NCBI GenBank assembly: GCA_002163025.1
Contig: MABF01000244.1
Location: 1-52,400, forward strand
Source of the DNA: 'Osedax' symbiont bacterium Rs2_46_30_T18
GTDB taxonomy: Bacteria; Pseudomonadota; Gammaproteobacteria; Pseudomonadales; Balneatricaceae
Reading direction: 5' to 3'
Length of the DNA stretch: 52,400 nt
Shown: positions 17,860-26,609 of the stretch, piece by piece
Position numbering within the stretch: position 1 is the stretch's first letter
Layout: each line of letters opens with the position of its first letter
Made by a program: the position numbers and the translations under genes
The notes under the pieces: generated by a model
What the model was told of the DNA's origin: nothing
Databases searched by the model: none
The model's input: the letters and a program-made list of their open reading frames with translations, nothing else

Positions 17860-20800
17860 ATGACAAGCCAAGAAAAGATCATAGCAATAGATTCAGGTCT
17901 TCCTGAGTTTGAAGATAGAGATAAGCAGCAAACCAAATTCACCACTTGTTACATGTGTGCCTGTCGCTGCGGCATTAAAGTGACAGTCGAAGATAACAAA
18001 GTGCGCTTTATCCAGGGCAACCCCAATCATCCAGTTAATAAAGGGGTGCTCTGTGCTAAAGGCAACTCCGGGATAATGAAACAATATTCTCCGGCCAAGT
18101 TGAGCTCGCCATTGTTACGTAAACCAGGCACTGAGCGTGGAGCGGGGGAGTTTGAAGAGATTTCCTGGGACCGAGCACTGGGTATCCTGGAAAAACGGTT
18201 GGCGAATATTCGCGCCACCGATCCCAAAAAATTAGCTTACTTTACTGGCCGTGATCAAATGCAGGCGCTTACCGGAATGTGGGCCAGCCAATTCGGTACA
18301 ATTAACTGGGCGGCGCACGGAGGTTTTTGCTCGGTGAATATGGCCGCTGGCGGCCTCTATACTATGGGTCACGCCTTTTGGGAATTTGGTGATCCGGACT
18401 GGGAAAATACTAAGTACTTCATGATGTGGGGGGTGGCTGAAGATCACAGCTCCAATCCGCTTAAATTAGGGCTTAAACGCTTAAAAGAGCGCGGCGCCAA
18501 ATTTGTCTCAGTCAATCCGGTGCGCACTGGCTACCAGGCAATTGCCGATGAGTGGATAGCGATCCGCCCAGGTACTGACGGCATATTTGCCCTGTCGATG
18601 ATCCATGTGCTGTTAAAAAACCAGCTGGTCGATGAAGAGTTTTTAATCCGCTACACCAATGCGCCGCAGTTAGTGGTTAATACTCCCGGGAAAGTGGGAG
18701 ACGGCTTGTTTTATCGCGGCGCAGCTAATGGCGATGGCGCTGAAGGCAAGCCTCAGGTTTGGGATCAGCAGAGTCAAACTTGTGTCGATGGTACCAGTGC
18801 CGATTGTAGCCCGGCCCTGTTTGCAGAGTTTACCGCTGATGATGGCACGCCAGTGCGCACTGCCATGAGCATACTGCTGGAAAAATATCTGGACGATCAA
18901 TACTCTCCTGAAATCGCCGCTAAAGAGTGTGGAGTCAGCGCTGCAGATATTGAGCGTATTGCACTGGAAATGGCCCATGTAGCGTTTAAAGAAACAATTA
19001 CCTTAGATATTGAGTGGACCGACTGGGCTGGACGCAAGCAGAGCCAGTTTATCGGCCGTCCGGTTTCTATGCATGCGATGCGTGGCATCTCTGCACACTC
19101 CAACGGTTTTCAAACTTGTCGAGCACTGCATTTATTGCAGATAGTACTTGGGACTATCGATTGCCCAGGCGGGCATTTGGCCAAGCCACCTTTTCCCAAG
19201 CATATACCACCGGGGATTAAGCCCGCTAAAACCAATATTCCCAATACACCGCTAAAATCACCGCCGCTGGGATTTCCCACTTGCCCTGAAGACTTAGTGA
19301 TTGACGATGCTGGTCAGCCATTGCGCATTGACAAAGCTTACAGTTGGGATGCACCTATTTCTTGCCATGGCTTGATGCACATGGTGATCAGCAATGCGGT
19401 CAAAGGTGATCCGTATAAAATAGATACGCTGATGTTATTTATGGCCAATATGGCTTGGAACTCAAGCATGAATACTGCGCAGACCCTGGAAATGCTCTGT
19501 GCCAAAGAAGAGGATGGCGAGTATAAGATTCCCTTCATCGTCTGTTCCGATGCCTTTAATTCAGAAATGGTGGCTTACTCTGATTTGGTGTTGCCGGATA
19601 CCACCTATCTGGAGCGCTACGATACTATTTCAATGCTCGATCGGCCTATTTCTGAACCTCACGCCGCCTGCGACTCAGTGCGCACCCCGGTGATTGAAGC
19701 AGACCGGGATGTACTGTCGTGGCAGGAAGTAATGGTCGAGATGGCCGGACGCTTGAAGTTCCCGGCGTTCACTACCGCTACAGGTGACAGACGCTACAAA
19801 GATTACAAAGATTTTATCATTAATTTTGAAAAAGAGCCGGGCATTGGCTTTCTGGCAGGTTATCGCGGTGTCGATGGCACTAAATCTCTGCGCGGCGAGC
19901 CCAACCCCAGGCAGTGGGAGGCCTATGAGGAAAACCAGGGGTTCTTTGAATTTCCCCTGGAACCGAAACAACGCTACATGCGCCACGCCAATAAAGACTA
20001 TCTCGAGTTAGCCAAAGAGGCCGGTTGGGTGGGCTCGACAGAGCAAATTCTGATTGAAATTTACTCGGAAAAGCTGCAGAAATTCCGCCTCGCAGGCCAG
20101 GGCTTGTACGATGGACCTATGCCTACACAGGAGCATCACAAAGAGCGACTGGTTAAGTACTTTGATCCTCTGCCTATCTACTATATGCCCTTGGAAGAGC
20201 AGCGCATCGATAGAGATGAATACCCCTTTCATGCAGTAAATCAACGGCCGATGTTTATGTACCACAGCTGGGACAGCCAAAACGCTTGGTTGCGGCAAAT
20301 AATGAATCAAAATTATTTGTACATGAACAGAGTTGCCGGCGAAAAACTGGGCATTGAAGATCTTTCCTGGGTTTGGGTCGAATCGCACAACGGTAAGATT
20401 CGCGCGCAAATTAAGCTGATGGAGGGCACCAACGAAAACACTGTCTGGACCTGGAATGCAATCGCCAAGCGCGGTGGTGCCTGGGGTTTGTCGGAAGACG
20501 CCAACGAGGCCAGTGACGCCTTTTTGATGAACCATTTGATCTCTGAATTACTGCCGGCAAAGGGTGATTCCAAAGATAAAATAACTAACTCAGACCCGGT
20601 CACCGGACAGGCTGCCTGGTACGATTTACGGGTAAAAATAACGCCGGTTACCGATGGTGAGACTGGATCCTGGCCACAGTTTAGTGCGCTTAAACCCCAG
20701 CCAAATGCACCAAAATCACCGAAAATGCTCAGTTATGCGACCCACAAGAATGTCAATATCATCAGGCGTTGGGCGGATACTCTGTTCACCGGTGAAAAAC

Positions 20801-20877
20801 ACAGCAGTAACAAAGTAAAGACTGAGAAAGTGACCAATAAATCAATAATCAATGGCCAGACACCGGGAGATAAATAA
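17860..20877 (+). CDS. soeA: Molybdopterin oxidoreductase catalytic subunit, SoeA-like (cytoplasmic sulfite dehydrogenase)
   Basis: N-terminal Fe-S motif CYMCACRCGIKVTVEDNKVRFIQGNPNHPVNKGVLCAKG; no twin-arginine signal; order with a four-cluster ferredoxin subunit and NrfD/DmsC-type anchor matches SoeABC. Confidence 0.82.
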   Translation: MTSQEKIIAIDSGLPEFEDRDKQQTKFTTCYMCACRCGIKVTVEDNKVRFIQGNPNHPVNKGVLCAKGNSGIMKQYSPAKLSSPLLRKPGTERGAGEFEEISWDRALGILEKRLANIRATDPKKLAYFTGRDQMQALTGMWASQFGTINWAAHGGFCSVNMAAGGLYTMGHAFWEFGDPDWENTKYFMMWGVAEDHSSNPLKLGLKRLKERGAKFVSVNPVRTGYQAIADEWIAIRPGTDGIFALSMIHVLLKNQLVDEEFLIRYTNAPQLVVNTPGKVGDGLFYRGAANGDGAEGKPQVWDQQSQTCVDGTSADCSPALFAEFTADDGTPVRTAMSILLEKYLDDQYSPEIAAKECGVSAADIERIALEMAHVAFKETITLDIEWTDWAGRKQSQFIGRPVSMHAMRGISAHSNGFQTCRALHLLQIVLGTIDCPGGHLAKPPFPKHIPPGIKPAKTNIPNTPLKSPPLGFPTCPEDLVIDDAGQPLRIDKAYSWDAPISCHGLMHMVISNAVKGDPYKIDTLMLFMANMAWNSSMNTAQTLEMLCAKEEDGEYKIPFIVCSDAFNSEMVAYSDLVLPDTTYLERYDTISMLDRPISEPHAACDSVRTPVIEADRDVLSWQEVMVEMAGRLKFPAFTTATGDRRYKDYKDFIINFEKEPGIGFLAGYRGVDGTKSLRGEPNPRQWEAYEENQGFFEFPLEPKQRYMRHANKDYLELAKEAGWVGSTEQILIEIYSEKLQKFRLAGQGLYDGPMPTQEHHKERLVKYFDPLPIYYMPLEEQRIDRDEYPFHAVNQRPMFMYHSWDSQNAWLRQIMNQNYLYMNRVAGEKLGIEDLSWVWVESHNGKIRAQIKLMEGTNENTVWTWNAIAKRGGAWGLSEDANEASDAFLMNHLISELLPAKGDSKDKITNSDPVTGQAAWYDLRVKITPVTDGETGSWPQFSALKPQPNAPKSPKMLSYATHKNVNIIRRWADTLFTGEKHSSNKVKTEKVTNKSIINGQTPGDK

Positions 20878-21566
20878 TGAAACTTGGATTAGTTGTCGAC
20901 CTGGATACTTGTGTCGGTTGTCACGGTTGTGCGACCGCCTGTAAGCAGTGGAATACCTCGGGCACTATTGGTCCGCTGTCGGATAAAGACCCCTATGGCA
21001 AAGACCCCAACGGCGCTTGGTTAAACCGTATTCGCACTTATGAAGTGGGTGATACCCCGAACAGTAAAACAGTGCATATGCCGATGTCGTGCATGCACTG
21101 CGAAGAGGCAGCTTGTGTCACTGTCTGCCCCACGGGTGCCTCCTATAAACGCGCCGAAGATGGCATAGTGCTCGTTGACCAGGATAAGTGCATGGGCTGT
21201 AATTTGTGTGCCTGGGCCTGCCCTTATGGTGCCCGCGAATTAGACCCTGCCGAGGGCACTATGAAAAAGTGTACTTTGTGTGTCGATCGCATTTACGATC
21301 AAAAGTTACCGGAAGACGAGCGCCAACCGGCCTGTGTCTTAACCTGTCCGACTAAGTCACGTGTGTTCGGCGATTTCGATGATCCGACCTCTGAAGTCAG
21401 TCAGCTAGTGCGAGATCGCGGCGGCAAGCAATTGATGCCGGAGTTAGGTTACAACCCGGTTAACACTTACCTGCCACCGCGTAACAAACCGGCCGTTGAA
21501 GTTCATGAAGTGAGTTCAATAAAGCAGAGTGTAAAAACCTGGGTCAACAAAATGATTGCGCGCTAG
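20877..21566 (+). CDS. soeB: 4Fe-4S ferredoxin subunit, SoeB-like
   Basis: Cys clusters CVGCHGCATAC, CMHCEEAACVTVCP, CMGCNLCAWACP, CTLCVDRI...CVLTCP; overlaps soeA stop (TAATGA). Confidence 0.85.
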   Translation: MKLGLVVDLDTCVGCHGCATACKQWNTSGTIGPLSDKDPYGKDPNGAWLNRIRTYEVGDTPNSKTVHMPMSCMHCEEAACVTVCPTGASYKRAEDGIVLVDQDKCMGCNLCAWACPYGARELDPAEGTMKKCTLCVDRIYDQKLPEDERQPACVLTCPTKSRVFGDFDDPTSEVSQLVRDRGGKQLMPELGYNPVNTYLPPRNKPAVEVHEVSSIKQSVKTWVNKMIAR

Positions 21567-21638
21567 TGACATACTGTGCGTTTAACAACAAGAAAATTTA
21601 CAGCTGGCGCTGCTTTTGCCAGCGTATTGGAGAATAAT

Positions 21639-22568
21639 ATGCATCCTGCTTTTTCGGTGCTAGTTTTTACCGTGCTCTCTGGGGCCGGTTACGGGTTAAT
21701 TCTGTTAATGGTATTAGGGCATTTAATCGGCCTAGGTGAACTGCAAGATCGCAACCTTTTACTCAGCGGCGGTGTACTATCGCTGGTGCTGATATCAACG
21801 GGATTAATGGCATCCACTTTGCATTTGGCCAACCCGAAAAATGCCTGGCGTGCCTTTAGCCGCTTTAAGACATCCTGGCTGTCAAGAGAGGCGGTTTTTG
21901 CCATCCTATTCTATCCTTTTGTTATCCTTTATCTGGCCGGGATTTGGTCCATGGGTGCGCAGCTCAGTGCTATTTTTGCCACGGCGGGAATAATCAGTGC
22001 GGCGCTGGCGCTAGTGACATTATTTTGTACCAGTATGATCTACGCCAGTTTAAAAACCATTCGCCAGTGGAACAATGCTCTGACGCCGGTAAATTATTTA
22101 GTGCTGGGGATTATGTCCGGCTCACTGTTGCTGTTGGCGGTACAATCTCTAGTGGCAGGCAGTGTTTCGCAGCAACTTCAACAGTCAGCTATGGCGCTTT
22201 TGGTACTGGGAGTTGCGGTTAAAGCCATCTATTTTTTTTGGATTGGCAAACCCTCGGGCAGCACCATAAAAACCGCAACCGGTTTTACGCAGGCCAGTGT
22301 GCGATTGTTAGATCAAGGTCACAGCTCCAATGGCTTCTTAAACAATGAATTCGGCTACAGCGTGGCAGCTAATAAACTGTTGCGTATCCGCTTAATAATG
22401 TTAGCTGTGGCCTTTGTCTTGCCCCTGCTGTTACTGCTAACCGCAAACAGCCTGTTGTTATTGATAGCCGCGTTGATAACATTAGCAGGCTTGCTGGCTG
22501 AGCGCTGGCTCTTCTTCGCCGAAGCCAGGCATGTGGTGAGGTTATTTCATGGCGACCAGAGAGTCTGA
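21639..22568 (+). CDS. soeC: DmsC/NrfD-type membrane anchor, SoeC-like
   Basis: MHPAFSVLVFTVLSGAGYGLILLMV... about 8 TM; ATG at 21639 after GGAGAATAAT; the ORF track starts at 21576. Confidence 0.83.
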   Translation: MHPAFSVLVFTVLSGAGYGLILLMVLGHLIGLGELQDRNLLLSGGVLSLVLISTGLMASTLHLANPKNAWRAFSRFKTSWLSREAVFAILFYPFVILYLAGIWSMGAQLSAIFATAGIISAALALVTLFCTSMIYASLKTIRQWNNALTPVNYLVLGIMSGSLLLLAVQSLVAGSVSQQLQQSAMALLVLGVAVKAIYFFWIGKPSGSTIKTATGFTQASVRLLDQGHSSNGFLNNEFGYSVAANKLLRIRLIMLAVAFVLPLLLLLTANSLLLLIAALITLAGLLAERWLFFAEARHVVRLFHGDQRV

Positions 22569-22724
22569 GTTATGATTTAAACCCTTAAGCTAAGGAGCAG
22601 CCACTGAGCTGTACCTTAACCGGTTGTGTTAAGTTTCAGCCGCTGTGTGTAAAGTTAGGTTAAGTGCTTGTGTATGGGAGGTTTAGTATCTATATTTTAG
22701 AAAAACCACCTCGAGAATATAACC

Positions 22725-23099
22725 ATGCACAAGCATACCAAGAGCCCATCAAAGCCCTTTTCAATCCGTAAACTGTCAGGCAGTTTACTGATTGGCTGCG
22801 TTTTTGTAACTAGCGCATTGGCCAATCCCGTCACGTTAAAAAACGATCCAAAGCGCCCCGTTGGCAAAATAAGCCAAGACTTGAATATTAGCACCGATCA
22901 ATTTGTCAGCTGTTTCTCCCATGTTAACCCCACCCCGGGTGGTGATCGTCCAGAGTCAGGGGAGAGAGTGCACGCCAACAAAAAAGTCTTGCTCAGCTGT
23001 CTACAGCAACATAACTCAAACATTACTAATGATTCTCTGGATAGAGTGATGGATAAATATCGCCCTGGCGGTCGCGCCGCACAAGTGCCGAGAAGCTAG
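22725..23099 (+). CDS. Small secreted protein of unknown function
   Basis: Signal peptide; CFSHVNPTPGGDRPESGERVHANKKVLLSCLQQHNSNITNDSLDRVMDKYRPGG; first gene of an overlapping three-gene operon with a YHYH protein. Confidence 0.7.
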   Translation: MHKHTKSPSKPFSIRKLSGSLLIGCVFVTSALANPVTLKNDPKRPVGKISQDLNISTDQFVSCFSHVNPTPGGDRPESGERVHANKKVLLSCLQQHNSNITNDSLDRVMDKYRPGGRAAQVPRS

Positions 23100-23401
23100 T
23101 GAGTGACATGAGAGATCGGCTATACAATATTGCACTCAAGAGACCCTGGATAGTACTGCTTTTGGCCATAGTACTGGTTTTTGCCACTGCCTATGCAGTC
23201 AAAAATCTGGTCATTAAAGAGAAATACAAAATCGTCTTTTCAAGTGCCGAGCATCCAGAAATGAGCGCGGAAAAAACTATGCAAGGTATCTACAGTAACA
23301 CCACAAAATCTTCGCAACCTGACCACACTAGCCGATTAGTTTCTGTTACACCTAGGTCGGAATTAGCCTCTAAAGTACCTGTAATCAGAGAAAAATTATG
23401 A
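23099..23401 (+). CDS. Small single-TM protein of unknown function
   Basis: WIVLLLAIVLVFATAYAVKNLVI TM segment; start overlaps the upstream stop and its stop overlaps the ATG of the YHYH gene. Confidence 0.65.
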   Translation: MSDMRDRLYNIALKRPWIVLLLAIVLVFATAYAVKNLVIKEKYKIVFSSAEHPEMSAEKTMQGIYSNTTKSSQPDHTSRLVSVTPRSELASKVPVIREKL

Positions 23402-24543
23402 GTCATAAACAAAACATGCAAACTTACTCCTTTAGTCGTGCAGCTAAGCTACGGTCAACGTCCAAAAATATGCTGATAGTAGCAACACTCTTGTCACTGT
23501 CATCCGCTAACCTAAGCGCCCATAGCAAAGACACTAATACATTGCATGAATGGCAACCGGACAGCTCGGTACTGACTCAGCTGATCAACGCCATTATCAG
23601 CCCGGTTAACGCCAGTGCTCTGATCTCGATTCAAGGGGACTACCGTGTGATCGCCTCGGATGCTCTGCCCGGTCACGAGACCGGAGCTTTTCCCAATCGC
23701 AACAATCCCAACACTATCAAAAGCAAAAACTTAAACTACAAAGTGCCTGCCAAACCCAAGCTGACAGGAAAAACCGCCAAGCTGGGCATGTCCCCATTTG
23801 GCGTGGCGCTCAATGGAGTGCCCTTTGATCCCAATGCCGCAGAGTTCTGGCAAAATAATCGTCGCTCTGGATGGCAGTATGAAGCGCTCGGCGGTGGGGT
23901 GAATTTAGGTCTGGATAAGAGCAGTGCCCATGTCCAACCTGACGGTACATATCACTATCACGGCATTCCCTATTTGCTATTAGTTGATCGCTCAACGCAG
24001 CAGTTATTGGGCTACGCTGCCGATGGTTTTCCCATTTACTCTCCCTGGGGATATTCAGATGCAATGGATAACAGCTCGGCGGTGGTTGAACTGAAGAGCT
24101 CTTATAATATTAAAAGCGGCGCTCGCTCCTCAGGCCCTAAAGGCAGGTACGACGGAACATTTGTTGAGGATTATCAATATCAGCAAGGATTGGGGCAACT
24201 GGACAGTTGTAATGGACGCAGCGGGGTCACGGCAGAATATCCCCAGGGGACGTACTACTATGTGATCAGTGCACAATTTCCTTTTATTCCGCGCTGCTTT
24301 AAGGGCACTCCAGACAGTAGTTTTGAGCGCAAACGCGGCCCTAACAATGGCAATCAACAGCGCGTAGGGCAAGGAAACAGGCAACCGCCGGGGCAGGGAA
24401 ACAGACAGCCGCCGGCACAGGCAATCGCCGCTTGCAAAGGCAAGTCAGAGGGGGCAAAAGTGAGTTTTAATGTCAACAACCGACAGCTTAGTGGCACTTG
24501 TCGCAGTCGCAACGGCCAGATGTTTGCTGTACCGCAGCGTTAA
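23398..24543 (+). CDS. YHYH domain-containing secreted protein
   Basis: VQPDGTYHYHGIPYLLLVD...LLGYAADGFPIYSPWGYSD...GRYDGTFVEDYQY...GQLDSCNGRSGVT...GTYYYVISAQFPFIPRCFKG. Confidence 0.88.
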   Translation: MSHKQNMQTYSFSRAAKLRSTSKNMLIVATLLSLSSANLSAHSKDTNTLHEWQPDSSVLTQLINAIISPVNASALISIQGDYRVIASDALPGHETGAFPNRNNPNTIKSKNLNYKVPAKPKLTGKTAKLGMSPFGVALNGVPFDPNAAEFWQNNRRSGWQYEALGGGVNLGLDKSSAHVQPDGTYHYHGIPYLLLVDRSTQQLLGYAADGFPIYSPWGYSDAMDNSSAVVELKSSYNIKSGARSSGPKGRYDGTFVEDYQYQQGLGQLDSCNGRSGVTAEYPQGTYYYVISAQFPFIPRCFKGTPDSSFERKRGPNNGNQQRVGQGNRQPPGQGNRQPPAQAIAACKGKSEGAKVSFNVNNRQLSGTCRSRNGQMFAVPQR

Positions 24544-24556
24544 CTTAGCGCAATTT

Positions 24557-24600
24557 ACAATCACTCATTAACAGCTCTACGGCCGTTAATGAGTGATTGT
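24557..24600. terminator. Long perfect inverted repeat between convergent YHYH and DUF411 genes
   Basis: ACAATCACTCATTAAC (24557-24572) / GTTAATGAGTGATTGT (24585-24600): 16-bp arms, 12-nt loop, flanked by TTT and AAA. Confidence 0.7.
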
Positions 24601-24619
24601 GTAAACCTCTTCCTAGTAT

Positions 24620-25165
24620 TTATCCTTCGACAACCTTTCCTGTGGCATAAGCATAAACACTGTCGGATGAGCCGTCTTTGTTTAAAAGGTAGATAGGGTA
24701 GCGCATGGTTTTATTGCCCACTTCCATTCCCGGGCTGCCGATCGGCATACCGGGGACAGCTAGTCCCAGGGATCCCTGAGGCGGGTTAGCTAAGAAAGAC
24801 TTAATCGCCGCATTGGGAATATGCCCTTCAAAGACATAGCCATCATCAGTGACTGCGGTGTGACATGAGCGGTGCGATAAAGAGAGGTTGTATTTATCTT
24901 TGATCGCGGCCAAATCACTGGTGTTGTTAACACTCGCTTCGAAAGAGGGTGACAGCTGTTCGACCCAACCTTTGCAGCAGCCACAATTAGGGTCCTTATG
25001 TACCAACATATGGGTTTTCCCAGAAACGGCTGTCACTTTAGTAAGCGGGTTACTCTGCGTTGATTCTGTACTGTTTTGCGAATAGCTGGTACCGGCAATA
25101 GCGATCGTTAAGACGGCTGCAGAGGCGATAGCGAGAGTCGTTTTCTTAAATTTGATCATAGTCAT
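24620..25165 (-). CDS. DUF411 family periplasmic protein
   Basis: Signal peptide; LVHKDPNCGCCKGWVEQL...SHRSCHTAVTDDGYVFEGHIPNAAIKSFLA...GLAVPGMPIGSPGMEVG. Confidence 0.88.
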   Translation of the reverse strand: MTMIKFKKTTLAIASAAVLTIAIAGTSYSQNSTESTQSNPLTKVTAVSGKTHMLVHKDPNCGCCKGWVEQLSPSFEASVNNTSDLAAIKDKYNLSLSHRSCHTAVTDDGYVFEGHIPNAAIKSFLANPPQGSLGLAVPGMPIGSPGMEVGNKTMRYPIYLLNKDGSSDSVYAYATGKVVEG

Positions 25166-25253
25166 AGTTCCATGTTCGACACAGCGGTTTGTGGCACTGC
25201 GCCTAAAGCTTCAATAAAAAGTGATTTAAAGTAGTATGAATTATGAAAAAATT

Positions 25254-25643
25254 CTAATTCAGCCAAGTGCAATATGTTAAATGCAGCCTGGGAAAATTGT
25301 ATAAATGTAGGAAGGGGAGTTCAGTGCGAAAAGCATAGCGGCTGATTGCCAAGGTAATGCCGTCTTTTAGACGCGAGAGCGCAAACAGTAATATAAAGCA
25401 GACCAGGGCTAACAAGCTCAAACTCATGCCTAAAGTTGCTTCCAACAGGCAGCCACTAAGGCTATTGCAGTGTGGTGCAGCAAGCATAGGTGAGTTTATA
25501 CGGGCATCAATATGCACAGAGTCAGTGACGTTTAGTGCAAAGCTTTTTGGCATATAACAATTGAACAGCGCACAGCCGAGCACGACTAACACTAATAATA
25601 GTGCCAGTTGACTGCGATAAAATCTGAGCTGTTGCATAACCAT
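25254..25643 (-). CDS. Small membrane protein, possibly DUF2946-like
   Basis: Two hydrophobic segments separated by HCNSLSGCLLEATLG; same strand and directly upstream of the DUF411 gene. Confidence 0.5.
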   Translation of the reverse strand: MVMQQLRFYRSQLALLLVLVVLGCALFNCYMPKSFALNVTDSVHIDARINSPMLAAPHCNSLSGCLLEATLGMSLSLLALVCFILLFALSRLKDGITLAISRYAFRTELPFLHLYNFPRLHLTYCTWLN

Positions 25644-25833
25644 TAAAGAGTATTAACCTTTTAGACAATTATTATTGTCACAGTGACTGTAGAGTACCTT
25701 TGAGCTTCGCTGATGATAATAGTTCAGCAGTTTATTGCAACAATTTAAAGGCCTGTCGCCTATCTAAAGAAGCTCAGGTATTAGTACACCTCTTGACAAT
25801 CCGCAGTAAAAGTTTACCCTGTCGCACGAAATA

Positions 25834-25865
25834 CTGGGTTCCCTCACCCCATCTAATAAAGGAAA
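25834..25865 (+). promoter_or_regulatory. Putative preQ1-I riboswitch upstream of yhhQ
   Basis: CTGGGTTCCCTCACCCCATCTAATAAAGGAA: P1 TGGG/CCCA, C-rich loop UUCCCUCA, A-rich tail ending AAAGGA able to form the CCU:AGG pseudoknot; next gene is a queuosine-precursor transporter. Confidence 0.75.
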
Positions 25866-25915
25866 TGTGATCGACAGCACTTCGGCTGTTGGGCATTCCA
25901 TAAAAAGGATAGACA

Positions 25916-26581
25916 ATGAATCTCTCTACTAATCAGGCCTCGCGTCTGATGCTAATTGTTGCCGCCTTTCATATTATAGTGATAGCGACAAGTAACTACT
26001 TAGTACAACTCCCTTTTGAACTCTTTGGTTTTCATACCACTTGGGGCGCTTTTAGCTTTCCCTTTATCTTTTTAGCCACAGACCTTACCGTGCGTTTGTT
26101 TGGTGCCAAGATGGCCAGACAGATAATCTTAGGGGTAATGTTTCCGGCGCTGCTGATCTCTTACATTGCCTCAGTGGTTTTGGTCAAAGGCAGCTATGTG
26201 GGCATGGAAGGTTTTAACGAGTTTAATACTTTTGTTGCACGTATCGCCCTGGCCAGTTTTGTCGCCTATATGTTTGGACAATTTTTAGATATTCAAGTGT
26301 TCAGCAGATTACGCAAGATGAAAAGCTGGTGGGTGGCACCTGCCGCATCCACTGTGGTAGGTAATTTAGTGGATACGCTGTTGTTTTTCTCGATTGCTTT
26401 TTATGCCAGCGTCGACCCCTTTATGGCCGCCAACTGGTTGGAAATCGCCTGGGTCGATTACGCCTTTAAACTAGTGATCAGCTTAGCTGTATTTCTGCCT
26501 CTATACGGCCTGCTACTGAAGTTCCTAGAAGCAAAGCTACTCAATCTGACCGGTGACAAACTGCACCGTCAGAGTATTTAA
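25916..26581 (+). CDS. yhhQ: Queuosine precursor transporter, YhhQ family
   Basis: VIATSNYLVQLPFELFGFHTTWGAFSFPFIFLATDLTVRLFGAKMARQII...; about 6 TM. Confidence 0.92.
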   Translation: MNLSTNQASRLMLIVAAFHIIVIATSNYLVQLPFELFGFHTTWGAFSFPFIFLATDLTVRLFGAKMARQIILGVMFPALLISYIASVVLVKGSYVGMEGFNEFNTFVARIALASFVAYMFGQFLDIQVFSRLRKMKSWWVAPAASTVVGNLVDTLLFFSIAFYASVDPFMAANWLEIAWVDYAFKLVISLAVFLPLYGLLLKFLEAKLLNLTGDKLHRQSI

Positions 26582-26609
26582 GCGCCAGCTCAATGCTGAA
26601 CCTTTGGTC

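Noticed and set aside
20008-20535. 175-aa minus-strand ORF and similar ORFs inside soeA
   Set aside because: Antisense to a clearly coding gene with conserved motifs; no supporting signals.
17860-22568. DMSO or polysulfide/thiosulfate reductase (Dms/Psr/Phs)
   Set aside because: No twin-arginine signal on the catalytic subunit, large four-cluster B subunit, and shared upstream element with taurine genes favour SoeABC; phylogeny would be needed to settle it.
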